Positions 11,740 through 24,023 of a DNA stretch of 64,000 bases are shown one piece after another (within the stretch, counting starts at the first letter, position 1; the number at the start of each line of letters is the position of its first letter). The DNA comes from Eleusine coracana subsp. coracana (Eukaryota > Streptophyta > Magnoliopsida > Poales > Poaceae), in NCBI GenBank assembly GCA_032690845.1, contig CM064429.1, positions 17,144,569-17,208,568 on the forward strand, in the 5' to 3' direction. The notes beneath the pieces were generated by a model. It had not been told where the DNA came from. It ran no database searches and saw only the letters and a program-made list of their open reading frames with translations. Position numbers and translations under genes: made by a program.

Positions 11740-13430
11740 TTTTTTTTCTGAATGTCAATAGGGATGGGAAGGAGAAAATCCCCACCTGATATTCCATTTT
11801 CTATTAAATGGGCAGTCCCAAATGGCTCAAAAGAGATTTACAACAGCATACCCAAAGCAGCACGATGGGCATATACAAGTGGAGGCAAGAAAAACCAAGA
11901 ACCGAGAGAACAACAAAGAGGGGCTAAAACCTGAACAACACTCGTCGAAACCTCTAGTTTAAACATAAGTTGTAGAAGACCACCAATCATCGACAGAAAT
12001 GTTATCACTGAACGTCTTGGTTGCCTGCATCATAATGACCTTTGCGCTGCTACACCACCCCTCGCAGCTGCGCCACCCTGTTGTCACTCTTCACCTTCCA
12101 ACAAGAGAAAGAAGCCTTGAAGGATGAAAGAGCCGCCCAACAGGATGGGGACTAGAGTGGGAGAAACACCCAGACCACTATAGACCGACCAACACCGATC
12201 TCCCTTGAAGCTGACGAAGACACTTGTAAAACATCCAGCCTCCACGAGTCACCATCCGACGCTCTCTATGAGGAGGAATCCACAAAGGGGAGAGGGCTAG
12301 CAAGCATGGACGCACACATCATATGATTTTATGGCACCATCAACAAGGATCCTGACGATGAAGTAGAGGTGCTGACAACAACCGCTCGCCAAACCAAAGT
12401 GAACATCGATAACCAGGCTAGAGCCATATGTCAGGACCAAGGGGACAAGGGGAGAGGGGCCACAAGGGTACAACAAACCTTGAAAGCTTGTCGATTAGGA
12501 GAGCTGAACCGAGGATAATGAACCAACATATAGCTGAGCTGCAAGGTTCATCGGTCGATCACAGACCACAATAACCAGCGCGACCACCGTGGTCATGCTA
12601 AGAGCCACCACCGATAATCAGCAGATTGTTTGACGAGACCATCACACTAAACTTGAATCGTAGCAGGCCAGCCACCGCGTCAGAAATATGAGTGATTTCA
12701 GGGTGTAGGAGGGCTCACAACGGTGCCTTCAAGGAGGGGAACGACACCCACGGGCGTCGCTGCCATCAGCAGCAGCAGGAGCTAGTGGTAAGTTTTCACC
12801 CGAGCCCTCTGAATCCTGAGATCAGATCGAGAATTGCTGCTGCCACGAGTAGGTGTCCACCAGGTGGCTCCATGTTGTCGTCATTGGGCGTTTGCTTGCC
12901 GAAGAGACGAGGAGACGGAGTCCCGGGACCTCCATATTTGAGTATCCCCTTGTGGGAGTTGCCAGATCCCGGACGCCGGCGGCCGGATCTTTGATGTGGA
13001 GAGGTCATGGCTTCCTCGAGAGAGCCGGCCATGGCCAGAGAAGCTTCAAGGAACAGTAGAGACAGCGGGAGATAAATGGAGAGAACAGAGAAAAAAATGG
13101 GTGGAAGAAATAGAGTGCGCACGACAACCATTGGGGCATCGCTGCTGGCCGCGGCCGCTCTCTTCACCGGCAGTGGCGGCCGGAGATGGCTGGTTGGGCG
13201 GGGGGGGGGGGGGGGGGGGGGGTGGTTGGCTAAGCGGAGGAGTCGACCCTCCCACCGCCAAGGAGACGACGCGGAGGGGTACAGACCCAAAATCACCTCT
13301 ATTCCCTTTCCATCCCCTTGATAGTAGACGGACCATCAATGAGTTCACAAAGCGGGTCTTAGCCACAGCTGAAACCTTGACTTATGTACGAAGACGCCAT
13401 TAAAAGAACAAGGGAACAGATGGCGCATGG
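11740..13430 (-). mobile_element. Probable non-LTR retroelement or retrotransposed transcript
   Basis: Read on the minus strand, the segment starts in a GC-rich, proline/arginine-coding region (about 13430-12700). It continues through T-rich untranslated-like sequence with TTAATAGAAAATGG and ends in a short A tract (plus-strand T run at about 11740-11748). This resembles the 3' end of plant LINE-like or processed transcripts. Open frames of 100-166 codons exist at 12796-13366 but show no RT or nuclease motif. Target duplications were not found. Confidence 0.35.
13200..13222 (+). repeat. Poly-G tract
   Basis: A run of about 23 G. It could form a G-quadruplex, and its length is unreliable in sequencing. 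The proline- or glycine-run open frames around it are a product of this tract. Confidence 0.9.
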
Positions 13431-13729
13431 TCCCTAGTAGGCATGTGTTTAATTTTATTTTCTGTGCTCAACATATTGAGTTCTGTTACCTTCCAGATAA
13501 AAATGTAGATGTCATGTTGGGAGCCGTTATAGGTGGAGACAAGGGAGATGGTGCCACCAATAGCGATCTGATTGTTTATCTGGATAAACCCTGAGCACTT
13601 TAGGTTGTAACATCCAGTTGTTTCATATGCATCACACTACAGTATTTAATGGCAATGAAATTAGTACTTTGTAAAGCAATTTTTCTCACTACAAATGAAG
13701 ATAAAAAATGATGTTTATGTAATAAGGAC

Positions 13730-13972
13730 ATTCCTAGCATTCACTCATTTCCAAATGATACAACACTTGATATAGCTGGTCCAATTACAAGGAGTAGAGC
13801 TAAACAATTGGAGAAGGAAATTCAATCTCAGGTGAACGCTAACCTTATGTTTAATAATCAATTTATGTTGAATGAGTCTATGCTTTTGAGTTATTGTTCC
13901 AATGTCCTTAGGAATAATGGAGTATATGAACCAGCATGGGATGAATATGGATTCAAGCCTCTGGACATCTGA
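13730..13972 (+). pseudogene. Ty3/gypsy pol tail fragment
   Basis: An open stretch encodes DTTLDIAGPITRSRAKQLEK and a further 54 codons to a TGA at 13970-13972. The GPITRSRAKQL motif is the same polyprotein tail seen at 4700 and 61985. RT and integrase do not precede it, so it is a truncated 3' end of an element. Confidence 0.75.
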
Positions 13973-14652
13973 ACCAAGAAGCCTATGGTGTGCATGAATA
14001 AAATGGTAGTTCATCACCTTTGCATGGTAATGCAACTAGAAGCTAGATGGCTGACACATGGTACGACTTCCAAGCTTCACCTCGGACAGAATACAAAGAG
14101 TTAGATGGTGTTGTATATGTGGATGGAAGCGTCTTCAAGTCTACTTTCCAACCCATCAAGTGGCTCATCATTTGGACTTCCCAATAAAGAGTTATGTTCA
14201 GTTTAGTAACTGCTGCCAGGAGCTGAAAAGACGCGCGAACCAGCCACGAAATCCACTAGTGTATGCGCATGCTGCTATTTATTCAAAGCTGAACGCCCCT
14301 ATTTCTACATATATCTTGTACTAGACAATAAAAGGACATAGAATTTTGATAGACTGAATTCAGAATACACAAACTCGTGGAGTTTTGTTTATGCATGAGT
14401 CTTGAGAGACTTACAACACTTGTTCTCTCGATTCCTGAGGGAATTATAGAACGCCGAACTGTGGTTCACCCAGTTCGTGCCTTCACGTCTATAGAGTGTG
14501 ATTGCGTGGGCTGTTTTGCCGGTACGTGGAAGGGTGATATCTGGAAAATTCATTTTCTCTCTATTCATAGTTTCAAACTAGAGAACACGTAACAAACTTT
14601 ATTAATTTTATTATCACATACCCAATATTACCTCATGATTGTTGCATTTTAT
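13973..14652 (+). repeat. Probable 3' LTR remnant after the gypsy tail
   Basis: Non-coding sequence follows the pol tail where a 3' LTR is expected, with leader-like TTCTCTCGATTCCTGAGG near 14420. No second copy is in the window to prove it and no borders were found. Confidence 0.35.
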
Positions 14653-16199
14653 ACTGAGAAACCAAGTGGATATGTGCCATGGTTTGCAATATGTGATGAG
14701 TAATTGACATTGGTTGAGTTCGGTGTTTGAGTTGAAATGCTGGAATCTAAGGATTGCATGAGTTTGTGCATGTCATGGTTTTGACTAACCGGAGTTGATA
14801 AGAATGTTGGAGAGTTTGCAGAAGATGGGAAATGTGTTTGCTTGTCTCATGATGTGTAGGTCACTGGAGTCAACTTGGCGGTCGATGGCGATAGGATCGG
14901 GCACAAGTAGGAGACTTGGGGCCGGACGCTTAGGAGGTCGGGTGAAGTTAAGGATGATCCACAGCGTACACGTGGAGAGGCAAGAAGCACGGACGGTTTC
15001 ACGGTTGAGCCTCAAAACCGTGGGTGGTGATCAAGACGACCGGGTTGACCAAGACAAAGGTGATCGGGCGTCGGTGCAAGTAGAGGTTTCCAATGGACCG
15101 GAGGCGGGAGAGACTTGCCGACAAGGAGGATCACGGGACGAGGTGACACGCATAAAGATCAAGAAGTCGCGCTTTGAGAAGCGTGCAAGACGGTTTCCCA
15201 GTTTGGGCCTCAAAACCAGTGGCGGTGGTTGGTGGTGCACGTGGCACCATCGCGGAGCTTGCGTCAAGGTGAGGCAAAGTTGTGAAGGGCTCGATGGCGT
15301 TCGGGCGAAGGAAATAGAGTTGGACGGTTTTGCCCCTGGTGGTAGGTGGCACTGAGTTATAGGTCAAGGGTAGAGTTGTCTTGGACCCTAGGCCTATATA
15401 AGGAGAGGTGTGGCTGGTGGGAGAGGTGTCGCTTCCCATTAGCCTTGTTCGGACTTCATTCAAAGTGCTAGTAAAGGTCTTCATGTAATAGAGGAGAAAA
15501 GAGGGTGTGTGAGAGGCATCTCTTTCTCTTCCAAATAGTGGGACGAAGAGGGTGGCTTTCTAGCCTTGTTTCCATAGATCTTGTAAGCATGTTTCTATGA
15601 TATGAGAATTATTTTCATGCTCAAGATCTTCCTTTCTCTATTTTTGGAGCTATTTTCATGGGAATTTTCGATCTTCTTTTTGGGCAAGTTTTTGGAACGG
15701 ATTTCATGGGAAACTTGGTGCTATGATGAGCTAGAACAAATCCCCATAGGTCCTTGACTGAATCCATAGTTCTAGCATCTTCGATTTGAAGGATTTCTCA
15801 AGTTTCCCCTTTTTGGTGTTCTTGGCACAAGATCCAAAATTCGTGATGATTTCTTGAGCCAATTGAGTAGATCTTCTAGGATTAGGGTCGTGATGTGCTG
15901 AGGATTGGCTGGTCCAAAAATCACATGATTTGGAGATCATTTGGATAGGTTTTGGTTGAGATCTGTGCAAAATTGCGATAGTTTTCTGTTCTGTCGGGGT
16001 CGATCGGCACTGTCGATGGTTGTCCAGACTTGATCTATTTTGGTGTGTTTCTTTGTCAGTTTCGAGTCTTTGTAGTTCTTCTTTGTTTCTATTATGTTCC
16101 ACTGTTGTTGTTGATCACTCCTAGGGTTAGCACATTACAAGTTGATGTGTGTGGCCTTAGTGATCGGTTTAGAGGTTGGCTTGGGTTGTAATTGGGACA
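14653..16199 (+). repeat. Copia-family LTR, copy 1, 3' truncated
   Basis: Collinear with the copies at 18357-20199 and 59446-60969. A TATATAAGGAGAGG promoter block lies at about 15396. The final part present in the other copies (C-rich stretch and CTTCTCGGTCCTTCA end) is missing beyond about 16199. Only one palindrome of the family set (near 16001) remains. Confidence 0.85.
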
Positions 16200-17308
16200 T
16201 TTGAAGTCGTCACATCACATGACTTTTGAAGTCGTCTTTAATATGATATGTAGATAACAGTCAAGTGCTTCGTCTAGTACGAAAATATTTAACATGTCAA
16301 CAAATATCCTTTCAAACTTTTTTAGGAGATTATTAACAATCAATTATAACTTGCATAATATTTAATTTTGAAAAGAAAAACATGTGTGAAGACTATTCAT
16401 AAAAATTATTTTCATAATATCATGTTCTTATTAGATATAAAAAGCAGGCCACCTTTATATATATATGACTAAAATAGTTAAAACTGACATTTTTACCTGC
16501 AGGGTATACAAACATTTTATTTCTATACTCTGTTTATTCCTTTTTTTATAAGACAAGTATATATCCATAACACTGTATGCCCTTTTCTCCTAATCACAAT
16601 GTTGCTACAACAACTAATAAAAGAAAGGAAAAAGTTTTGCATGAGTGGAACCTTGTTCCGGCCCCTACACATGATGACACATCAGCAAGGCTTATAGGGT
16701 AATACTTTAATGCATGATATTCCATGATCAATCACGGTATTAGCAGACAACCACTTGTCATAGACATATATTAGGATTATTTGTGATGAGCAAAGGAATT
16801 CTCAGATTACTAGTGAGTATAACAAGCGACAAGATGTGACTGACGCATGTATAGAGACAAATTAATTATTACGAACTATGAAGAAAGGGAGTAGGAGCAA
16901 GTCAGAAAGGTTGAGAAATAGAACCATCTGATTTGATTCGTTCCCAATAGCCATGAGATGATCATCTTAGGGTGATCCTTTTATCAACGGATGCTCCTAT
17001 TACACTCGCAGTCTCTGAAGGATGAGTAGTTACCAGTAGTTCCCTCGGGCACAAATAATGCACTTACAGACTAATGAAATAGAAAGGAGAAGAGGGGTCT
17101 GGGTATGGGTATTGCTTGGTCCTATGCTAGCTGAGACAGGTAAGCGGCGCTATTTCAAGCTTGATGTGAATAAAGATATTTTGTCTGTATATGTACAATA
17201 TTTGTTGGTCACTAAAGCTTGATGACTGAAGATTCCGTATATATGTAATATCAGCCTTTTAGTTGAACTTTGATAAAGTTGTGTTTTGTTTTTCCCTTGA
17301 AGTCTCAC
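16200..17308. other. Spacer between LTR copy 1 and the neprosin exons
   Basis: AT-rich, no recognised coding sequence. The missing middle exons of the neprosin gene were looked for on the minus strand and not seen. Confidence 0.5.
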
Positions 17309-17996
17309 CTGCCATCCTGCTTCAATGGTATTGAGGTCCTTGCCGGTAAAGGACCATCCCAAGATCCAGAGCTGCGCCAGGCTGAAGTCCTTAGCCCTCT
17401 CAAGCGTTGGTTGCCATACATTGAGAGTGGCATTGGTTCCATGGTATTTATCCTCCCCCGCAGATGCAATGGCATGCTGCTCAACGTGAGGGCATACAAA
17501 GTCATTGAAATTTTTCAGAAACAACAATAATTCACGAGAATAAGATGATGATTCTCAAATGAAATATTGTACCTGGTGCCCGCTCAACAAATTGAGCTTG
17601 TTGTAGTGAACGGACACGGGTTTTAGGATGCTCATAGGCCGCTTCTTGCCATACATTGTCACAAAAGTGGCTCTTAGGACATCCTTTTCCTTGATCCTCC
17701 GGATTGGTATGGTGTTCTCTGGGCACATCCCATTCTGTTGCCAAATTTGGGTGTTTGCCTTGTTCTTCTGCTGGGATGCAACCTTAGACGACAGACCTTC
17801 TGGGAGGTAAGAGGGCCGCATCTGAAAGATGATTATTATCCATCATTCAATCAGCATATTATGAGGAGAAGCACCACACAAAGAGCAATGAGGCTGCAGA
17901 GAGTGGAACCTGGATGATATGGTTCTTGAGGAAAGGGTGATCAAATGAAGGTTGTTTGTAGATGTTTACACAGTCTATGATATCTCCATCTGGGCT
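17309..17996 (-). CDS. Neprosin-domain (DUF239) protein, three internal exons, partial gene
   Basis: Three minus-strand exons with consistent AG/GT borders and phase 0: 17910-17996 (29 codons), 17573-17821 (83 codons) and 17309-17476 (56 codons). Together they give 168 open codons. Exon A has SPDGDIIDCVNIYKQPSFDH of the activation-peptide region. Exon B has MRPSYLPEGL, CPENTIPIRR and YGKKR. Exon C has YHGTNATLNVWQP, LWILG and IEAGW, where the conserved Glu is likely catalytic. The product would be a secreted glutamic peptidase, but the signal-peptide exon upstream (interrupted by the LTR at 18357) and the C-terminal half are missing. The C-terminal exon at 10345-10712 on the same strand may be its other end, separated by later insertions. 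No stop or frameshift is seen in these exons. Confidence 0.85.
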
Positions 17997-18356
17997 CTGT
18001 TAATTTCTAAGAATCAGTAGTTGCAACCATGAGGCAGGAAACGGAGACAAAACTATCATAGCAAAGGAACAACTTGTATGGGACATTTAAATTTCAGTAC
18101 AACAAAGTAAGTTAAATTTTTATGAGTAAATCTTTACATTTCATAGCATAAATCCTATCTAATTATATTGGCTTCTTTTAAAACCCCCACTGATCCTCAT
18201 AGATCTTGGTCTGCTTGTCTTGCCATGGTAACCATGCACTTATCACCATGTGAATGGTTACATTTTGCGTTCAAAAATATACATTGAGTTATGTTATTTT
18301 TTCCACTTAGTTAAATCCATCCCACTATTCTTGCATATCCGAGAGCAAGTTTGATG

Positions 18357-20199
18357 ACTGAGAAACCATGTGGATATGTGCCATGGTTTGTAGTATGTGA
18401 TGAGTAATTGACTTTGGTTGATTCGGTGTTTGAGTTGAAATGCGGGAATCTAGGGATCACATGAGTGTGTGCATTGTTATGGTTATGACTAACCGGGAGT
18501 TGATGAGGATGTGGGAGAGTTTGCAGGAGAAGGAAAATGTGTTTGCTTTACTCATGATGTGTAGGTCAATGGAGTCGACTTGGCGGTCAATGGTGAGAGG
18601 ATCGAGCACAAGTAGGGGACTTGGGGCCGGACGATCGGGATGCCGGGTGAAGTCAAGGGTGATCCACACCGTACACGTGGAGAGGCAAGAAGCACGGACG
18701 GTTTCACGGTTGAGCCTCAAAACTGTGGGAGCGATGAAGATGGTGTGTTGACCATGTCAAGGCGAACGGGATGCCGATACAAGTGACAAGGGGGCCCAAT
18801 GGAGCGGGACTGAGAAAGACTTGCCGGCGGTCAGGATCGCGGAACAAGGTGACACGTGTCAACATCGATAAGTTGCGCTTTGAGAAGCGTGGAAGGCGGC
18901 TTCCCGGTTTGGGCCTCATAACCGGTGGCGACGATTGGAGGTGCACGTGGCACCATCATGGAGCTTGTGTCAAGGTGAAGCAAAGTCGTGAAGTGCCCGA
19001 GAGCGTTCGAGCGACGAGGAAAAAGATGGACGGTTGTGCCCCTGGTGGTAGGTGGCAGTGTATTGTAGGTGAGGGGTAGGATGGTATTTAGGACAACCCT
19101 AGGCCTATATAAGGAGAGGTAGGGCTGGTGGAAGAGGTGCCTCTCTTTCCCTTAGCCTTGCCTTAGGTCTTCATTCAAAGTGCTAGGAGAGGTCTTCATG
19201 TAAAGAGGAGAGTAGTGGGTGTGTGAGAGACATCTCTTGCTCTTCCAAATAGTGGAAGGAAGAGGGTGGCTTCCTAGCCATGTATCCATGTATCTTGACT
19301 TGATGAACCAATGATATGAGATTCAAATTCATGCTCAAGTTCTTCCTCTCTCCCTAAATCCCGAATTTCTCTTTTTTCCTATTTTTGGAGCTATATTCGT
19401 GGGAATTATCGATCTTATTTTTGAGTAAGTTTTTGGGGCAGATTTCTTGAGGATCTTAGTGCTATGATGAGTTCTAACAATCCTATGTGGGTTCTTGACC
19501 GAATCAAGAGCTCTAGCACCTTCAATTTGAAGGAGTTCTCAAGTTTCCCCTTTTTTGGTGTTCTTGACACAAGATCTGAAATTTATGATGATTCCTTGAG
19601 CCAATTGAGTGGATTTTCTTGGATTAGGGTCATGATGTGTTGACGACTGGCTGGTCCAAAAATCGCATGATTTGGAGATCATTTGGATAGGTTTTGGGTG
19701 AGATTTGTGCAAAATCGTGATAGTTTTTCTGTTCTGTCGGGGGTCGATCGGCACTGTCGATCTTTCCATCAGCACTGCCGGTGAGGGAAGAAAAATCTGG
19801 ATCAGCACTGTCGATGTCCTTACCGAGAATTTCATCTTCTTTCTGATGTCAATCGGCACTGCTGATTCCTGAATTGGCACTGCCGATGTGGGAGAAAAAT
19901 CCTTAACCGACACTGCTGATGCCCTTAATCGGCACTGCTGATGGTTAGTCTGAGCTGCTTGTTCTCTGTTTTCTTTCCTAGTTTCAAGTCTTGGTTGTTT
20001 TTCTTTGCTTCTCTTTAGTTCTTCCGCTGGTGTGAGTCATTCCTAGTGTTAGTATAACACAAGTTGGTATGTGTGGCCTTGGTGATTCTTTTAAAGGTTT
20101 GTTCGGGTTGTAATTGGGATATAGGCCAAGTTCTTGAGAAGAATTTTAATTGTCTCCCATTCACCCCCCCCCCTCTCTGGTCGCCTTCTCGGTCCTTCA
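18357..20199 (+). repeat. Copia-family LTR, copy 2 (probable solo LTR)
   Basis: Full-length relative of LTR copy 3. It starts near ACTGAGAAACC, has TATATAAGGAGAGG at about 19108 and ends CTTCTCGGTCCTTCA at 20199. No PBS follows and no internal region is attached, as expected of a solo LTR. It holds three palindrome pairs between about 19744 and 19940. The exact 5' border and target duplication were not resolved. Confidence 0.85.
19740..19945 (+). repeat. Paired palindromes in copia LTR copy 2
   Basis: Seven variants of ATCGGCACTGCCGAT are present. Three neighbouring pairs are 21 bp apart, measured between their CACT cores. Confidence 0.8.
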
Positions 20200-20875
20200 G
20201 TGACCTATTACTTTTGAGGTTGTTGTTCGCTGCAAGCAAGTGCCCTCCATATCAGAATATAGCCAGTTTTAGGTTTGTTGTGGGTCAAACTTTTTCAACT
20301 CTGACCATTAGTAACAACAAATTTATAAAGATTGACTACTTATTAAGAGTTATATATTAAGATAGTTTGGTTCATTCCAATCTAGTAGTATGATCTTTAT
20401 GTTGTCAATATTTATGGACCTTTTGTGTTATAAATAGCCAAAATTCAAAAAAATTACTTAAAACAAACCAAGTACTAGCTGTTATGAAATATTCATTTAT
20501 GTGGCTGTCCATAACCCCTATGCTATTAAGATGAAATAATGAAGGATTTGTAACTTTCCAACATTAAGTCTAGTAACTCTTGTGTAACCCCCACTCTTTA
20601 ACAAAGGGTGGTGAAGAAAAAAGAATATCACATTATCTCTCTCATATTTTGTGTTTCACTTTTTATACACCTTTACAATAGTCAAGAGCCACATTATATT
20701 TAACACGTTATCAGTATGATTGTCTCTAGGACTATCGTGAATTAGAATTTGTTACTTAAGATCATTTTGTTGATCATAGTAACCTTTTCCAAGGTGAGAT
20801 ATTATTCTAATTTATTTCATTTACATACTACTTTGCACTATGATTTGTCTTTTGGCTTTATGACTTGTAGCCTAC
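20200..20875 (+). other. Region upstream of copia gag, possible 5' LTR and leader
   Basis: An ACACGTTATCAGTATGATTG segment near 20703 resembles the primer-binding region of copia elements. The sequence before it (about 20350-20705) may be a short 5' LTR, but no matching 3' LTR was found after 25241. Confidence 0.35.
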
Positions 20876-21890
20876 TATGTCAAATCTTACCAAACTTGAT
20901 TTCACGGCCTTGGATATCACCGGCAAGAACTACTTGTCATGGGTGCTTATACTAAAATGCACTTGAATGCCAATTGCCTTGGTGAGACCATCAAAGGTAC
21001 AAATAAAGCATTTGATCAAGAGAAAGATAAAGCCATGATGTTTATACGCCGTCACCTCCATGAAGATCTCAAGGCTGAATACCTTATTGATGAAGATACC
21101 CTTGTTCTTTGGAAAAAATTAAAAGAAAGGTATGATCATCAGAAAACAGTAATTCTCCCTAAAGCTCGTCATGATAGGCCGCATTTGAGGTTTCAAGACT
21201 TCAAAACTGTTTCTAAATATAATTCATCCATGTTCAGCATTACAACACAAATGTTGCTATGTGGAGAAAAGATTACTGATGAGGAAATGTTAGAGAAAAC
21301 ATACTCCACATTCCATGCTTCAAATATGCTGCTTCAGCAGCAATATCGTGAGAAAGGATTCAAGAAATATTCTAAACTTATTTCTTGCTTACTAGTGGCC
21401 AAACAAAATAATGATCTTTTGATGAAGAACCATCAATCCCGACCAACTGGTTCAAGTCCATTCCCGGAGTCAAATGCAGCACAATTTGATAATCAAAGTA
21501 GAGGACGCAGCCGTGGTCGTGGCTGTGGTCATGGTCCTGGTCATGGATATGGACATCGTCGTGGTAGAGGAAATTATAGTGTTCAGTTCATGAACACAGC
21601 TAGTTCTTACAAGGGACCAGAAAAAGAGAAAAGGATAAAGGTGAAATGACTAAAAATGCATGTCACCGTTGTGGAGGAAGAACTCATTGGGCGTGTAACT
21701 ATCACACACCGAAATACCGAGTTGATCTCTATCAAGAATGACTTGAGAAGAAAAAGAAAAAGGTAGAGGCAAACTTTACAAGCAATAGTAGTGATGGTAT
21801 TTTAAATGGTGAAAATTTTGAAGCGGCAAAATATGAAGAATATGGCAGCCATGATGCAACTGATTTGGATGTTTCTGATTTCTTCGCATA
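20876..21890 (+). pseudogene. gag: copia gag with UBN2-type domain and zinc knuckle
   Basis: The natural start ATG at 20876 opens MSNLTKLDFTALDITGKNYL. One base is missing near 20947, moving the rest into the frame that runs to 21649. That part has LWKKLKERYDHQKTVILPKA, the LLQQQYREKGFKKYSKLISC segment and an Arg/Gly/His-rich tail. A damaged zinc knuckle (CHRCGGRTHWAC, with short final spacing) follows at about 21660, then a stop at about 21739 and an acidic end to 21890. Gag would form the RNA-packaging particle; this copy cannot. Confidence 0.85.
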
Positions 21891-22077
21891 AAAAAATTGT
21901 TTTAGTCTTTTGCCATCCAAGAATAAATATGATGTATTTGAATGATTAATAAAGTAATTCTCGCCTCCTTTATAGATAATAAATGTATTTAATGGTTTCA
22001 ATAGCTCTTTATGTATGTAACATCTTCTTACTTAATAAGTGTAATTTAACAACAATATTTATGCATGTGTTTCATTT

Positions 22078-22860
22078 TTGAAGTTTATGAAAAAACAATT
22101 AACTCAAGAGCTTGATCATGAAGATTATATATGTATTATTGATAGTGGAACCACACATACCATATTGAGAAGCAAATTACACTTTTCACATCCTGTGTTA
22201 CGAGATGCATATGTGAACACATTACGAGATGCATATGTGAACACAATATCAGGAAGTGCCAAACTGATAGAGGGCTCAGGGAAAGCCCTAATAACATTGC
22301 CTTCTGGGACAAAAATAAATATACATGAGGCACTTTATTCCCCAAAGAAACTTGTTGAGTTTCAAAGATGCATATGTTGGCTATTATGTTGAGGCAATGT
22401 GTGAAGATGATAAAGAATATCTCAACATTACAAAGATGTCTTCGGGGAAAAGTATGTGTTGGAAAAATTACCAGAATTACCTTCTGGATTATACTATGCA
22501 AGGCTGACAAAGAATGAATCATACATGGTGGTAGACCGGAGGTTCACCAACCAGAATAATTTTATAATTTGGCATGACCGGTTAGGCCATCCCGTATCAG
22601 TAATGATGCGAAAAATTATTAATAGTTCATATTGGAATACATTGAAGAACCAAAAGATTCTTCAAGCAAATGACTTCTCATGCATTGCATTTAGTCAAGG
22701 GAAATTCATAATACGCCCATCACCTCCTAAGATTAGGTATGAGTCCCTTACTTTTCTAGAGCACATACAAGCGGATATATGTGGACCAATTCATTTAGCA
22801 AGCGGACCATTTAGATATTTCATTGTATTTATTGATGCATCTACAAGATGATCACATGTG
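22078..22860 (+). pseudogene. pol: copia pol: protease and GAG-pre-integrase
   Basis: The protease active-site segment CIIDSGTTHTIL (about 22129-22164) is followed by a 24-bp tandem duplication (22198-22221 and 22222-22245) that repeats LRDAYVNT. A frame change lies near 22365. The GAG-pre-integrase segment has IIWHDRLGHP and SCIAFSQGK, then the start of the integrase core (ADICGPIH, FIDAST). A TGA stops the frame at 22849. Confidence 0.85.
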
Positions 22861-24023
22861 TCCTTATTATCAACACGCAACCTAGCATTTGCGCGGTTGT
22901 TAGCTCAGATTATCAAATTATGAGCACAACTCTCAGATAATCCAATTAAGGCTATATGCTGGTGAATTCACATCAAAAGGTATTAATGACTACTGCATGT
23001 CAATTTGAATAAGTGTAGAACATCATGTTGCTCATGTTCATACACAAATGGTCTTGCTAAATCGCTCATTAAGAGGCTCCAATTAATAGCAAGACCATTA
23101 CTTATGAAGTCAAAACTCCCAACATCTGCATGGGGCCATGCTATTTTACATGCAGCAGCACTAATTTGCATCAGGCCAACAAGTTACCATACCTCTTCCC
23201 CATTACAACTGATCTTTGGCAAAGAACCAAATATTTCCCATCTAAGAACTTTTGGGTGTGCAGTATATGTCCCAATTGCTCCACCAAAGTGCACAAAGAT
23301 GGACCACAAAGAAGATTGGGAATATATGTTGGGTATGAATCCCTATCAATAATAAAGTACCTCGAACCATCAACGAGAGATTTATTTATTGCAAGATTTG
23401 CATATTGCCACTTTGATGAATCAAATTTCCCAACAACAGGGGGAGAGAATAAGCAACTGAATAGAGACATAAATTGGAATGAATTATCCTTATCTCAATT
23501 TGATCCTCATACAAAACAATATGAGCAACAAGTTCAAAGGATAATTCATTTACAAGGTTTAGCCAACAATTTGCCGGACGCTTTTATGGACTCAAAACAA
23601 GTGACAAAGTCTTATATTCCAGCTGCTAATGCTCCTGAGAAAATCAATATCCATGAAGGACAACTGTCTAATGCTAATGTGTCAAAGCCTACTGTAAAAC
23701 GAGGTAGACCATTGGGTTCCAAAGACAAGAATCCTCGAAAAAGAAAAGGAGCAAAGAATCAAGATGGTCAAATTGAGGAAAACAATGTTGAAGAAAAACC
23801 AGATGAAGGGATAGATGACATGATAAATATTGAAGACATAAAGGTACCTAATTCATCAGAAAATGAGATCTCATTGAACTATGTCATATCTGGAAATATT
23901 TGGAAGTGTGATAAAGTCATCATCGATGAAGCATTTGCATACAATTTAGTGCTAGAAATTATGAATGAAAACAAGGATCAAGAACCTCGATCTATCGAGG
24001 AGTGCATGCAGAGAAATGATTAG
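22861..24023 (+). pseudogene. pol: copia pol: integrase
   Basis: Integrase core fragments (NGLAKSLIKRLQLIARPLL, SAWGHAILHAA, PLQLIFGKEPNISHLRTFGC) are split over two frames with a shift near 23300. The second frame carries the basic linker KRGRPLGSKDKNPRKRKGA and ends at a TAG at about 24021. Part of the core around the second catalytic Asp (22920-23000) is degenerate. Confidence 0.85.

Noticed and set aside
12796..13366. Open frames of 100-166 codons on the minus strand with proline or glycine runs
   Set aside because: They pass through a 23-base G tract and show no domain; likely chance frames in GC-rich DNA.
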